Positions 26,226-35,372 of a DNA stretch of 64,000 bases are shown here, in pieces (the first letter of the stretch is position 1; each line of letters starts with the position of its first letter). The stretch is from assembly GCF_030698175.1 (NCBI RefSeq), contig NZ_JAUYNT010000041.1, positions 1 through 64,000 on the forward strand, in the 5' to 3' direction. The stretch is from Pseudomonas sp. (GTDB lineage: Bacteria > Pseudomonadota > Gammaproteobacteria > Pseudomonadales > Pseudomonadaceae). The notes below the pieces were generated by a model that was given only the letters and a program-made list of their open reading frames with translations, was not told the origin of the DNA and made no database searches. The position numbers and the translations under genes were made by a program.

Positions 26226-27581
26226 ATGCCGGATAGTTTGCAGATCGCCCCACGCCAAGCCGGCGTCGCTACCTGGGTGGAAACCCTGGTACTGACCATG
26301 GTGGTGGTCGGCTTGGGCTACTGGAGCGAGCCGACCGATCCGTTGTTGGCGTTTTCGGGGTTTGCCTGGTCGTTATTTGCGCCGTTATTGCTCAGTCTGC
26401 GTTACGGGTTTTTCCATGGTTTGGTCAGCGCGGTGTTGTTGCTGGCGGTGATGCTGGTGTTGCATTTTGCCAACTATGGCGATTATCAAACACTGCCCAG
26501 TCACTACCTGGTCGGGGTGTTGGTGGTGAGCATGGTCAGCGGCGAGTTCCGCGATCTCTGGGGGCGGCGTCTGGATGGCCTGCAACGGGCCAATGACTAC
26601 CGGGAGATGCGCCTCGAGGAGTTCACCCGGGCGCACCATATTTTGCGCATCTCCCATGACCGTCTCGAGCAAAAGGTGGCGGGCAATGATCACAGCTTGC
26701 GCAGCGTGCTGCTGGCCATGCGCCAACGCATGGCCAGCCTGGAGAAAGGCCAGGACAATCTAGTGGTAATGGCCGAAGCCATTCTCGATCTCTTCAGCAA
26801 TTACGGCCCGCTGCGGCAAGCGGCCCTCTATCGGGTCGAGGACAACAGGTTGAGCGGTAAGGCCATGAGCATGCTCGGCGAGATGGACGAAATCAGCGAC
26901 AGCGATCCGCTGGTGCGCCTCACCTTGCAGCAAGCCGAGCTGATTAGCCTGCGCCCGGAGCTGCTTGAGCAAGGCGGCGCGGTGACTACGTCGCCGCTGC
27001 TGGCCGGCATCCCGCTGCTCGACACCCATGGCAAGATTCACGCGTTAGTGCTGGTGCAGCAGATGCCATTCTTTGCCTTCAATGACCGTAACCTCAACTT
27101 GCTGGCGATTTTAGGTGGGCATATTGCCGATTTACTGGCCAGTCAGGTGCAAGCCGCCCGGCACAGCGATGTCGATGCCCAGCGCTTCGCGCAACTGTGT
27201 TTGCGCTCCCTGGCGGATGCTAAACGCTATGACATTCCTGGCTACTTGCTCGGCCTTGAGCTCAACGATGTTGCTTGGTCGCAAGAGGTGTCGCGCTTAC
27301 TGCATACCCAGCAGCGCGGGTTGGATGTGATTTTGGCCTTGCCCAATGCGCGCGGGAATACCTTGGTGTTGGTGCTCTTGCCACTGACGGCCGAAGACGG
27401 CTTGCGCGGTTATTTAGAGCGCATTCGGCTGAATCTGTTGGAGAACATTGGCATGAGTCTCGCGGTCGCCGGCGTGCAGGTGCATAGGCATGCCATCGGC
27501 CGCAGCGACAACGTCAAACGTCTGGGTCAATTTTTGCAGCAGGAGTGCGCCCTGAATGAGTTCGAAGTGGCTATTCACTAG
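26226..27581 (+). CDS. pelD: PelD: c-di-GMP receptor of the Pel synthase complex
   Basis: Inner-membrane protein that activates Pel synthesis when it binds c-di-GMP. It has about four N-terminal membrane helices (ETLVLTMVVVGLGYWS, FAWSLFAPLLLSLRYGF, LVSAVLLLAVMLVLHFA, YLVGVLVVSMV), a helical stalk, a GAF domain, and a degenerate GGDEF domain. The GGDEF motif itself is absent, as expected, but the RxxD inhibitory-site motif RGLD is intact at residues 364-367, so c-di-GMP binding should be preserved. Length is 451 residues. It overlaps pelE by 26 nt. Confidence 0.93.
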   Translation: MPDSLQIAPRQAGVATWVETLVLTMVVVGLGYWSEPTDPLLAFSGFAWSLFAPLLLSLRYGFFHGLVSAVLLLAVMLVLHFANYGDYQTLPSHYLVGVLVVSMVSGEFRDLWGRRLDGLQRANDYREMRLEEFTRAHHILRISHDRLEQKVAGNDHSLRSVLLAMRQRMASLEKGQDNLVVMAEAILDLFSNYGPLRQAALYRVEDNRLSGKAMSMLGEMDEISDSDPLVRLTLQQAELISLRPELLEQGGAVTTSPLLAGIPLLDTHGKIHALVLVQQMPFFAFNDRNLNLLAILGGHIADLLASQVQAARHSDVDAQRFAQLCLRSLADAKRYDIPGYLLGLELNDVAWSQEVSRLLHTQQRGLDVILALPNARGNTLVLVLLPLTAEDGLRGYLERIRLNLLENIGMSLAVAGVQVHRHAIGRSDNVKRLGQFLQQECALNEFEVAIH

Positions 27582-28551
27582 CGCCTTTTTGCTTGAGCTG
27601 GGCAGCCTGCTGAGCCTGCTCAGTGAGTCATCGTCCTTGGCGGCAATCCTCACCTTTGCCCTGCTGCATGGCGCCGCATGCCTGTGCCTGATGGCGGGAT
27701 TATGGCCGTTACTGCCTCGGCAATACCGTCAACCGTTGCCGTGGAGTCCGTTGTTTATCTTCGGCTTGGCGTTTTTTATTCCGGCGCTGGGCGTACTTGG
27801 GGTGGCGGCGGCGGTGTTTCCGGCGTTGTACTTTCCGCGCCGGCAAAGGGCGGATGTTTGGAAGCAGACCGCCATTCCAGACTTGCCTTTCCGAGCCACC
27901 GAGCCGGACATGCGCAGCATGATGAGTGCCGGCGGTTTGCAGGATGTGCTGCGCCATGCGGTTAACCCAAACAAGCGCTTGTCGGCCATTTTGTCGACCC
28001 GGCAAATGTCTGGCCGCGACGCCATCCCGATTCTCAAGCTGGCGCTGAAAGATCCGGTGGATGATGTGCGCTTGTTGGCCTACTCGATGCTGGATGCGCA
28101 AGAGAGCGGCATCAATCTAAAAATCAAACAGGCGCTGGAAGAGTTGCACAACGCCGCCAGCGACCGCATTGGCCAATTGCATGCCAGCCTGGCCCAGCAC
28201 TATTGGGAGCTGGTGTACCTCGGCCTGGCCCAGGGCAGCGTGTTGGAACACATGCTGCAGTGCGCCCGCAGCCATATCGAACAGGCAATGAACAACCGTG
28301 AGTCCGCGGATGACTGGCTCTTGGCCGGGCGCATTGCCCTGGAGCAGCGGCGTATTGACGAGGCCGATACGGCCTTTGCGAAGGCCCAGAATTTAGGCAT
28401 GGAGGCGGCGCAGGTGGCCACCTATCGCGCTGAGGTGGCGTTTATTCGCCGGCGCTTTGCGGATATTCCCGGTTGGCTCGCACAACTTCATACCGATGAT
28501 CGGCAGCGCCTGCCGTTTTCAGCTTTGGCAAGGTACTGGCAATGTCCCTGA
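27556..28551 (+). CDS. pelE: PelE: inner-membrane TPR protein of the Pel synthase complex
   Basis: The 331-residue protein has two N-terminal membrane segments (LFTSAFLLELGSLLSLLSE..., ILTFALLHGAACLCLMAGLW, SPLFIFGLAFFIPALGVLGVAAAVFPAL) followed by a cytoplasmic helical TPR-like domain (LLGRIALEQRRIDEADTAFAKAQNLG). PelE bridges PelD, PelF and PelG. The start overlaps pelD by 26 nt and the end overlaps pelF by 10 nt, so expression is tightly coupled. Confidence 0.9.
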   Translation: MSSKWLFTSAFLLELGSLLSLLSESSSLAAILTFALLHGAACLCLMAGLWPLLPRQYRQPLPWSPLFIFGLAFFIPALGVLGVAAAVFPALYFPRRQRADVWKQTAIPDLPFRATEPDMRSMMSAGGLQDVLRHAVNPNKRLSAILSTRQMSGRDAIPILKLALKDPVDDVRLLAYSMLDAQESGINLKIKQALEELHNAASDRIGQLHASLAQHYWELVYLGLAQGSVLEHMLQCARSHIEQAMNNRESADDWLLAGRIALEQRRIDEADTAFAKAQNLGMEAAQVATYRAEVAFIRRRFADIPGWLAQLHTDDRQRLPFSALARYWQCP

Positions 28552-30065
28552 TGACAAAAAAAATCGCTCCAATCGCCGATGTTTGCATGCTGCTCGAAGG
28601 CACCTATCCCTATGTGCGCGGCGGTGTGTCGAGCTGGATTCACCAGTTGATCAGCGGTTTGCCCGAGGTTAGTTTTTCGATCATTTTCATCGGCGGCTCG
28701 CCAGCCTCCTATGGTGAGATGCAATACAAGATGCCGGCCAATATCGTGCACTTTGAGAAGCACTTTCTGGAGACCGCGTGGCAAACCGGTGACGCTAAAC
28801 CGCGCCGCGGCGACCCTAAACGTATGGCCAAGGTGCGTGAAATGCATCAATGCATGCACCGCCCAGGCGGCGAATTGCCGAGCGAGTTGGCCGATGAAGT
28901 GATGACCATGATTGGCGATGGCAAGGGCCTGTCGCGGGAAGACTTTCTCTACAGCGAGGCGTCCTGGCAGGCGATCACCGAGGGTTACGAAACCTACTGC
29001 AGCGATCCGTCCTTCGTGAATTATTTTTGGACCTTGCGCTCCATGCATGCGCCGATTTTCCTGCTCGCCGAAGTCGCCCGCAACGCGCCCCCGGCCCGGG
29101 TGATTCATTCGATTTCCACCGGCTATGCCGGCCTGCTGGGGGCTTTTCTCAAGCGGCGCTGGCAGTGCCCGTTCATCCTCAGTGAGCACGGCATTTACAC
29201 CAAAGAGCGCAAAATCGATCTGGCCCAAGCCAGCTGGATCAATGACCGGCCCGATTCGGTGGGGGAAGGTTTGTCGGCTGAGGTGGGTTATATCCGGCGC
29301 ATGTGGATTCGTTTTTTCGAGCAGGCCGGGCGCCTCACTTATCAGGCGGCCGACCCGATCATTGCGTTGTACGACGGTAATCGTTTACGCCAGGTAGCCG
29401 ATGGGGCCCAGGCCGAACGCACCCAGGTGATCCCCAACGGCATCAGCCTGGCGGCTTACCGCGATGCCATGGCCCAGCGCCCAGTTGGCATTCCGCCGGT
29501 GGTCGGTTTGATTGGCCGGGTGGTGCCGATCAAGGACATCAAAACTTTTATTCGGGCGATGCGCGGCGTGGTCTCGAGCATGCCCGAGGCGCAAGGCTGG
29601 ATCATCGGCCCGGATGAAGAAGATGCTACTTACGCCGAAGAGTGCCGCAGCCTGGTGACCAGTCTGGGCCTGCAAGAGCAGGTTAAGTTTCTCGGTTTTC
29701 AAAACATCAGCGCCATCATGCCGTCGCTCGGGGTGATGGCCTTGACCTCCATCAGCGAGGCGCAGCCGTTGGTGATTCTGGAGGCCTACGCGGCGGGCGT
29801 GCCGGTGGTGGCGACCGATGTCGGCTCTTGCCGGGAGCTGATCGAAGGCGGCTGCGCCGAGGATGTCGCCTTGGGCAGCGCCGGTGAAACCGTGGCGATT
29901 GCCGATCCGCAGGCCAGTGCCCGAGCGATCCTCAACTTGCTGCAAAACCCCGAGCGCTGGCTGCAGGCCCAGCAAGCCGGCTTGCAGCGGGTCAGCCGGT
30001 TTTATACCGAGGCGCTGATGTTTGAGCGTTACCGCACGCTGTACGCCAACGCCATGGAGGTTTAA
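28542..30065 (+). CDS. pelF: PelF: GT4 glycosyltransferase, Pel polymerase
   Basis: Cytosolic glycosyltransferase family 4 enzyme that polymerises the N-acetylated sugar backbone from UDP-sugar. The opening ADVCMLLEGTYPYVRGGVSSWIHQLI is the family signature. The C-terminal Rossmann domain has GLIGRVVPIKDIKTFIRAM, the donor-binding LGFQNISAIMPSLGVMALTSISEAQPLVILEAYAAGVPVVATDVGSC with the E-x7-E pattern. It has 507 residues and no membrane segment. It abuts pelG (stop at 30065, start at 30066). Confidence 0.95.
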   Translation: MSLMTKKIAPIADVCMLLEGTYPYVRGGVSSWIHQLISGLPEVSFSIIFIGGSPASYGEMQYKMPANIVHFEKHFLETAWQTGDAKPRRGDPKRMAKVREMHQCMHRPGGELPSELADEVMTMIGDGKGLSREDFLYSEASWQAITEGYETYCSDPSFVNYFWTLRSMHAPIFLLAEVARNAPPARVIHSISTGYAGLLGAFLKRRWQCPFILSEHGIYTKERKIDLAQASWINDRPDSVGEGLSAEVGYIRRMWIRFFEQAGRLTYQAADPIIALYDGNRLRQVADGAQAERTQVIPNGISLAAYRDAMAQRPVGIPPVVGLIGRVVPIKDIKTFIRAMRGVVSSMPEAQGWIIGPDEEDATYAEECRSLVTSLGLQEQVKFLGFQNISAIMPSLGVMALTSISEAQPLVILEAYAAGVPVVATDVGSCRELIEGGCAEDVALGSAGETVAIADPQASARAILNLLQNPERWLQAQQAGLQRVSRFYTEALMFERYRTLYANAMEV

Positions 30066-31430
30066 ATGGCCGGCATTGGTTTTGAATTACGCCGCATTCT
30101 GGTTAAGGACACCTACAGCGCAACCTTGCGCGCCTATATCTACGCCGGGCTGATCAGCTCCGGGCCTTGGGTGTTGTCGATCCTCAGTGTGATGCTGATC
30201 GGCATTATCAGCCTCGGCGTATCGGAGCTGAAGGTTCGGCAGTTTCTGATCAGCGTGACCTATCTGATGGCCAGCTCGCTGATACTGACCGGCGGCCTGC
30301 AGCTGTATTTCACCCGCTTTATTTCGGATCGCCTGTATGAGCAAAAGGCCAAGGTGATTCTGCCCAACCTGATCGGCATCCTGACCCTGGTGACCTTGTC
30401 TGCCGGGGTGCTCGGCGGCCTGTTTGTGTTCAGTATGTTTACTGAGTCGCTACTGTTTTGTGTGCTGCTGGTGGCCAACTTCGTCACCCTGTGCAACCTG
30501 TGGATGGTGATTATTTTTCTCTCCGGAATGAAGGCCTATAACCGCATCCTGATCACCATGCTGATTGGCTACTCGGTGATGGTTGGCAGCGCGCTGCTGC
30601 TGCGCCAGTTTGATCTGCCCGGCTTGCTGCTGGCGTTGCTGATCGGCCATGCCAGCCTGTTGTTTATGTTTCTCTTTGAGATCCTCCGTGAGTACCCGAC
30701 TGAACGCTTCGTCAGCTTTGATTTTCTCGAGCGCAAAAAAATCTTCATTAGCCTGTTGTTTACCGGCTTGGCTTACAACCTCGGGGTCTGGGCGGATAAG
30801 TTTATTTTTTGGTTCAACCCCAGTACCTCGGATGCGGTGATTGGGCCATTGCGAATGTCACTGATCTACGATCTGCCGATTTTTCTGGCGTATCTGGCGG
30901 TGATTCCGGGCATGGCGGTTTTCCTGGTGCGCATCGAAACCGACTTTGCCGAAGCTTACGAGCGCCTGTATGCGGCCATTCGCGGCGGCGAAACCCTGGA
31001 GCATATTTACTACCTGAAGGACCAGATGCTGCTGGCCATCCGCCAAGGGATCTTTGAAATCTTCAAGGTGCAGGGCATTACCGTGGTGCTGCTGTTTCTC
31101 TGGGCGCCGAACTTGCTGAGTTGGCTGGGTATTTCCCAGCATTACTTGCCACTGTTTTATGTAGACCTGGTGGGTGTGAGTATTCAGGTGCTGCTGATGG
31201 CGCTGTTGAATGTGTTTTTCTATTTGGACAAACGGCGGATTGTCTTGGAGCTGACGCTGCTGTTTCTGCTGCTCAACGTGATGCTCACCATCGTCAGCCT
31301 GTACCTTGGTCCTGGGTTTTATGGTTACGGCTTTTCCTTGTCGCTGCTGGTGACGGTGCTGGTTGGGCTGGCCCAACTGTCGCGCTCGTTACAAACCCTG
31401 GAGTACGAGACCTTTATGCTGGGGCGCTAG
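30066..31430 (+). CDS. pelG: PelG: Wzx-like inner-membrane protein of the Pel synthase
   Basis: The 454-residue protein has about 12 membrane helices and begins MAGIGFELRRILVKDTYSATLRAYIYAGLISSGPWV, the PelG signature. It belongs to the polysaccharide-transporter (MOP) superfamily and is thought to move Pel across the inner membrane together with PelD, PelE and PelF. It is the last gene of the operon and is followed within 20 bp by a 16-bp perfect terminator stem. Confidence 0.94.
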   Translation: MAGIGFELRRILVKDTYSATLRAYIYAGLISSGPWVLSILSVMLIGIISLGVSELKVRQFLISVTYLMASSLILTGGLQLYFTRFISDRLYEQKAKVILPNLIGILTLVTLSAGVLGGLFVFSMFTESLLFCVLLVANFVTLCNLWMVIIFLSGMKAYNRILITMLIGYSVMVGSALLLRQFDLPGLLLALLIGHASLLFMFLFEILREYPTERFVSFDFLERKKIFISLLFTGLAYNLGVWADKFIFWFNPSTSDAVIGPLRMSLIYDLPIFLAYLAVIPGMAVFLVRIETDFAEAYERLYAAIRGGETLEHIYYLKDQMLLAIRQGIFEIFKVQGITVVLLFLWAPNLLSWLGISQHYLPLFYVDLVGVSIQVLLMALLNVFFYLDKRRIVLELTLLFLLLNVMLTIVSLYLGPGFYGYGFSLSLLVTVLVGLAQLSRSLQTLEYETFMLGR

Positions 31431-31450
31431 TCGGACCGGTGCGCGCTTGG

Positions 31451-31492
31451 CCCTTATAGGCGCGGAGAAGTCCGCGCCTATAAGGGTGTTTG
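31451..31492 (+). terminator. Terminator of the pel operon
   Basis: CCCTTATAGGCGCGGA (31451-31466) and its perfect reverse complement (31471-31486) form a 16-bp stem with a GAAG loop, followed by TGTTTGG. It lies 20 bp after pelG and 50 bp before the convergent lyase stop, and could serve both directions. Confidence 0.85.
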
Positions 31493-31544
31493 GCATGCAC
31501 CGACACCCAGGCAGCGGGTGCCGGCGCTGCTCAATGGCCTAGCT

Positions 31545-32207
31545 CTAGCGGTGACTGATGCGCAGTCTGCTGTAGGTGGCCGCGCCGGCCTCGGTTTCAT
31601 AGCCGCTGTTGTCCTGGGTATAGACCCCGGCTTTGAAATACAGCGGCTGTGTCGCCCAGGCGGCGCCGATCTTGCCGTACCAGCGCACGCCGTTGAAATT
31701 GACGCTGAGGATGCCACCCGGCGTCAGGTGCACGTAGTAGGTGAAGGGCTGATTCAGCGGCACCCCCTGTACCAGCACATGGGTGACCGATTCGGCGTCA
31801 GTGGGGCGTAGACGAATCTTGTAGACCAGGTCGGCGCTGCCGGAATCCTTCATCTGGTATTCGAGTTTGAGCAACGGCCAATGGCTGTCGGCGTTGTGAA
31901 TCTGGCCGATCACCACCTTGCCGCTGGAGGGCACCTGGTTCACCTGCAGGCGGGCGCTGAGGATATTGTCGGCCGCTGGATACAGCCAGTTGTGCAGGGT
32001 GCCGTCGGCATAGGTTTCGCGCAGCTCACTGCGTGGGTAGTGGGCGTTCTCGGTGGTGGTGCCGTTAACCGGCGACCAAAAATAAATCTGCTCGTCGTTG
32101 GATTTGAAGTAGTGGTCCCGATAACCGCCGGCCAATTGCGGCGTATCTATGGTGGTGGCTGGAACGCCGACAGGAATACTTAGATTCCAGGTGGCAAGAT
32201 CGATCAT
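31545..32207 (-). CDS. Polysaccharide lyase family 7 alginate lyase
   Basis: A PL7 (alginate lyase 2 fold) enzyme expected to cut alginate by beta-elimination. All three family motifs are present: RSELRE, QIH (VVIGQIHN) and YFKAGVYTQ, which supply the substrate-binding Arg/Glu, catalytic Gln-His and catalytic Tyr. The length is about 220 residues from the ATG at 32207, with GGGAG upstream; the start MIDLATWNLSIPVG matches known single-domain Pseudomonas PL7 enzymes. No signal peptide is visible, so it may be cytosolic or exported by another route. It is convergent to pel, in a cluster otherwise about biofilm matrix. Confidence 0.9.
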   Translation of the reverse strand: MIDLATWNLSIPVGVPATTIDTPQLAGGYRDHYFKSNDEQIYFWSPVNGTTTENAHYPRSELRETYADGTLHNWLYPAADNILSARLQVNQVPSSGKVVIGQIHNADSHWPLLKLEYQMKDSGSADLVYKIRLRPTDAESVTHVLVQGVPLNQPFTYYVHLTPGGILSVNFNGVRWYGKIGAAWATQPLYFKAGVYTQDNSGYETEAGAATYSRLRISHR

Positions 32208-32580
32208 GCAAATGACTCCCGATACCGGCAACGCCTTACCTGTGGTTACCCGGCCGGGAGGGCGGGCAACTCACGACTACGCTCGCGCTGCGATTTGCTT
32301 GAGGGGTTTGAAGGTGTCCAAACGGACACCTGGCGTGAGCTCTAGCGACGGCTGCGCAAGGGCTGGAGGGCCCCTCGTCGTGCGCATGGAGCGATCGGGC
32401 CTGGTCAGAGAGCACGCTATCGTCGTTGCCTGCAGCCTTGCAGTGACTAGCAAAGCCTGGATTAGTTCAGATTTTTTGTGCCGACTTGCTGGGTGGCTGA
32501 GTTCATACCCCCGCGGCGGCTTTTGCGCGCCTCGCTCACCAAGGGCAGCGTGAACTCCAGCAGGTTGGAACCTCAGCTAA
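32208..32580. other. Intergenic region with no supported gene
   Basis: The sequence between the lyase start and the stress-module palindrome at 32581 has only short open frames lacking ribosome sites and recognisable protein character. I see no RNA gene or clear terminator in it. Confidence 0.5.
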
Positions 32581-32594
32581 GCGTGCTAACGCAC
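32581..32594. promoter_or_regulatory. Stress-module palindrome, copy A
   Basis: GCGTGCTAACGCAC followed by CGACG, 82 bp before the ATG at 32676. It is related to GCGCGCTAGCGCAC at 36352 and the perfect palindrome at 37858, each about 80 bp before a start codon preceded by the same ACTGGAGGTCAGC block. Confidence 0.55.
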
Positions 32595-32675
32595 CGACGC
32601 TGGCCAGTTGGGCTGCCATTGTCGCGGTTACGTGGCTCGCAATTCTGCGCGAGCTCGGCGCAACTGGAGGTCAGC

Positions 32676-32921
32676 ATGTACAGGTCCGGCGATAACGACT
32701 TGACCCAGCAAGTGCTCAAAGACTTTGAGCGCAACGCGGAGGGCGGGCAGCATGTCGTCGCCTTTCCCAATCTGCGACTCGACCGGCGCAGTGCCAAACC
32801 CCTGCCATTGGTGACAACGTTTTACGTGTCGGCGCAGGGGGTGGTGCATTGCCCGTTTGCACCTTTGCCGGTGCCCCGTGCCGGGTTCACGCCGAGTCGG
32901 GTTGGCAAGAGGGGCCAATGA
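32676..32921 (+). CDS. Small hypothetical protein, 81 residues, of the palindrome-controlled group
   Basis: No family recognised. The ATG at 32676 is preceded by ACTGGAGGTCAGC, identical to the ribosome-binding block of the 53-residue genes at 36448 and 37954, and by copy A of their shared palindrome. The sequence (MYRSGDNDLTQQVLKDFERNAEG...VVAFPNLRLDRRSAKPLPLVTTFYV) is hydrophilic with a Pro-rich C-terminus and no membrane segment or signal. It lies 43 bp before a cation antiporter gene, possibly in the same transcript. It is supported mainly by the translation signals. Confidence 0.5.
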   Translation: MYRSGDNDLTQQVLKDFERNAEGGQHVVAFPNLRLDRRSAKPLPLVTTFYVSAQGVVHCPFAPLPVPRAGFTPSRVGKRGQ

Positions 32922-32964
32922 TTGAAAACCACCTGAGCCGGCCTGCGCAAAGGGCTCCGTCAAC

Positions 32965-34329
32965 ATGAACGAGGCCATGACGTTCGCGCTCTGGGCCATC
33001 ATCATCGGCATCCTGCTGGTCAGCATGGTGCTGTTCGGTTCGTTACTCAAACGCTTGCCACTGAGCATGGCCATGTTCTACCTGCTCGCCGGGGTGATTC
33101 TCGGCCCGGCCGGGTTTGCCCTGCTGACGCCTAATCCGCTGCTGCATGGGCTGTTGCTGGAGCGCATCAGCGAGGTCGCCATGCTGATCTCACTGTTTGC
33201 CGCCGGCTTAAAACTCGGCCTGCCACTGACCGACCGGCTGTGGCGCATGCCGATTCGCTTAGTGTTTATTTCGATGACCCTGACCGTCGCCCTGATCGCT
33301 CTGATCGGGGTGTATGGCTTGGGCTTGTCGCTTGGCGCAGCGATTCTGCTGGGCGGTATCTTGGCACCCACGGACCCGGTGCTGGCCGCCGATGTGCAAG
33401 TGGCCAGCGCCGCCGACCGTGACTGGTTGCGTTTTAGCCTGACCGGTGAGGGCGGCTTTAATGACGGTGCGGCGTTGCCGTTTGTGTTGCTCGGGCTGGG
33501 CTTGCTTGGCCTGCATGACCTTGGCCCCTGGGGCTGGCATTGGCTGGCGGTCGAGGTGCTCTGGGCGATTGCCATTGGCTTGTTGCTCGGCGCGCTGCTG
33601 GGCACCCTGGTCGGCAAGCTGGTGGTGTACCTGCGCAGTCGCCATCATGAGTCGCTGGGCCTGGATGAGTTTCTCGCCTTGGGTCTGGTGGCGTTGGCGT
33701 ACGGGGTGGCGGTGCTCTGTGAGGCCAATGGTCTTCTCGCGGTGTTTGCCGCCGGGCTGGCACTGCAGCGGGTTAAAGAGCGAGACAAACAGGACGGCGC
33801 GGGCGTTGCCGGGTTTGTCGGTTTATTCGGCCAGCAAGCCCAGGACGATTGCACTACCGACCCCAAGCACGCCAGCGCCTACATGATGCAAGGCGTGCGT
33901 GGCTTCAATGAGCAGTTGGAACGCATTGCTGAAGTCACGGTGGTACTGGTGGTCGGTGCCATGCTGGCGCTTATCCGGGTGGATGCCAGCGTGCTGGTGG
34001 TCGTTATCGTGTTGTTTGTGTTCGTGCGACCGGTGTCGGTTTGGCTGGGTTTACTCGGTACCGACTTTAGCGGCGATCAGCGCCGGCTGATCGGTTGGTT
34101 CGGGATTCGCGGCATCGGCTCGGTGTACTACCTGATGTTCGCCATCAGCCATGGCTTGCCCAGTCCATTGGTCGAGCAGTTTATTGCCATCACCCTGACC
34201 GCCGTCACCGCCTCGGTAGTGCTGCATGGGTTTTCCGTGACGCCGCTGATGGCCCTGTACGATCGTCGCAAAGCCCGCTTTAAAGTTCAGGCGAGCCGGC
34301 TCAAACCGCCCAGCACCAAACTACAGTGA
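32965..34329 (+). CDS. Na+ or K+/H+ antiporter, CPA1 family
   Basis: Inner-membrane monovalent cation/proton antiporter of 454 residues with about 12 helices. The family's ion-binding region is visible as GGILAPTDPVLAADVQ (TDP motif) and the following GEGGFNDGAALPFVLLG (ND motif), which carries the essential Asp. The C-terminal GWFGIRGIGSVYYLMFAISHG is also typical of CPA1 proteins. Ion specificity cannot be told. The gene lies at the head of an osmotic/envelope-stress neighbourhood, which fits a role in pH or salt homeostasis. Confidence 0.9.
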   Translation: MNEAMTFALWAIIIGILLVSMVLFGSLLKRLPLSMAMFYLLAGVILGPAGFALLTPNPLLHGLLLERISEVAMLISLFAAGLKLGLPLTDRLWRMPIRLVFISMTLTVALIALIGVYGLGLSLGAAILLGGILAPTDPVLAADVQVASAADRDWLRFSLTGEGGFNDGAALPFVLLGLGLLGLHDLGPWGWHWLAVEVLWAIAIGLLLGALLGTLVGKLVVYLRSRHHESLGLDEFLALGLVALAYGVAVLCEANGLLAVFAAGLALQRVKERDKQDGAGVAGFVGLFGQQAQDDCTTDPKHASAYMMQGVRGFNEQLERIAEVTVVLVVGAMLALIRVDASVLVVVIVLFVFVRPVSVWLGLLGTDFSGDQRRLIGWFGIRGIGSVYYLMFAISHGLPSPLVEQFIAITLTAVTASVVLHGFSVTPLMALYDRRKARFKVQASRLKPPSTKLQ

Positions 34330-34393
34330 AACTGCTCCAGCGCCGAGCGCGTTTAGTTTGCGCTGGGTAGCACAGAAGGGGGCATAGCTTTCT

Positions 34394-34921
34394 TCAAGCC
34401 AGGCTGAGGTCTTTGTATTCGCCGACGGCGGCCGCAATAACCTCACGGGCGATGGCGGTTTGCTTGGCGCTGAAGGTTTCGGCCACCAGCACCACATCAC
34501 CGGCTTTGATCGCCGTGCTAATCAGGTCGGCAAAGCGCCCTTGATGGTCGCCGGCGCCGGCAGAGGCGCCGACTACGGCACCGAAGAAACCGCCCAGGCT
34601 GGCGCCGCCACCGAACAACATCAGTGGCGCCAGTAACGGGCTGGCAATAAACAAACTGACGTTGGCCGCAGCCAAGCCAATGCTCGCCAGACCGGCGAGC
34701 CCGCCGCCGACGGCAGTGCCAATCGCACCGTCAACCAACATGTCTTTGAGTACCCCATTGCTTTTTCTCTGTGGCGCAGGGGCGGGCGGCACTTGCCCAG
34801 CGTCAACAAAAATCTGTAGTTGCGCGCTGGGTATGCCGTGTTCGAGCAGGGTGGCCAAGGTGCTGTCGGCTTTATCGCGGTGCGGGAAAAACCCCGAGAC
34901 GTGATGACGGTAATCGTCCAT
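34394..34921 (-). CDS. Glycine-zipper general-stress-type membrane protein
   Basis: A 175-residue protein with an N-terminal YflT/GsiB-like stress domain (HHVSGFFPHRDKADSTLATLLEHGIPSAQLQIFV) and a glycine-zipper hydrophobic segment (VDGAIGTAVGGGLAGLASIGLAAANVSLFIASPLLAPLMLFGGGASLGGFFGAVVGAS), followed by a small C-terminal domain (DVVLVAETFSAKQTAIAREVI). The ATG at 34921 is chosen over upstream codons. The family appears in osmotic and desiccation stress regulons; the molecular role is unknown. It stands alone on the minus strand. Confidence 0.75.
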   Translation of the reverse strand: MDDYRHHVSGFFPHRDKADSTLATLLEHGIPSAQLQIFVDAGQVPPAPAPQRKSNGVLKDMLVDGAIGTAVGGGLAGLASIGLAAANVSLFIASPLLAPLMLFGGGASLGGFFGAVVGASAGAGDHQGRFADLISTAIKAGDVVLVAETFSAKQTAIAREVIAAAVGEYKDLSLA

Positions 34922-35069
34922 GTCGATGCTCCTTATGTTGTGCGAGGCCGTGCAATACGGCGATTTTTTGAGCCTAGGGACTGGCCCAGCAGCTGTCTGT
35001 GCGCAGGCGAACACAGTGGGGCGTGCGGCCGATAATCGCTGGAGGTGCGTTATCGAAGTGGGCAGCGGT

Positions 35070-35372
35070 TTATAGCGGCGGGGTTTGCGCTGCCAGCAGT
35101 AAGCGTTGTCGGCGCTTGAGCGCCAGCGTGCGGACTAAGCGTGCCACCATCAGGGCGGTGCTGAGTGAGCGAATCAGGCGGCCGCCGACCGCTAATGTGG
35201 CAACCTCGGTCAGCAGTTGTGCTGCCAACGCCGGTCGGGCGGTTAAAAAACGCATCGTCAGGCTGCGTGGGTAGGCACCGCTGGCGGCGTTAGGTTCGAG
35301 CTGTTGGCCAATCAGCAGGCGCTGGTTCTGCAGTTGTTGGCGCAGCGCCAGTGAGGTGGCGGAGAGGCTCAT
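35070..35372 (-). CDS. YqjK-like small protein
   Basis: A 100-residue basic protein (SLSATSLALRQQLQNQRLLIGQQLEPNAASG...LIRSLSTALMVARLVRTLALKRRQRLLL). It is the last gene of a yqjD-yqjE-yqjK type operon, overlapping the YqjE gene by 4 nt (ATGA at 35369-35372). The assignment rests mostly on this order; sequence similarity to YqjK is weak at this level of inspection. The function is unknown. Confidence 0.6.
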   Translation of the reverse strand: MSLSATSLALRQQLQNQRLLIGQQLEPNAASGAYPRSLTMRFLTARPALAAQLLTEVATLAVGGRLIRSLSTALMVARLVRTLALKRRQRLLLAAQTPPL

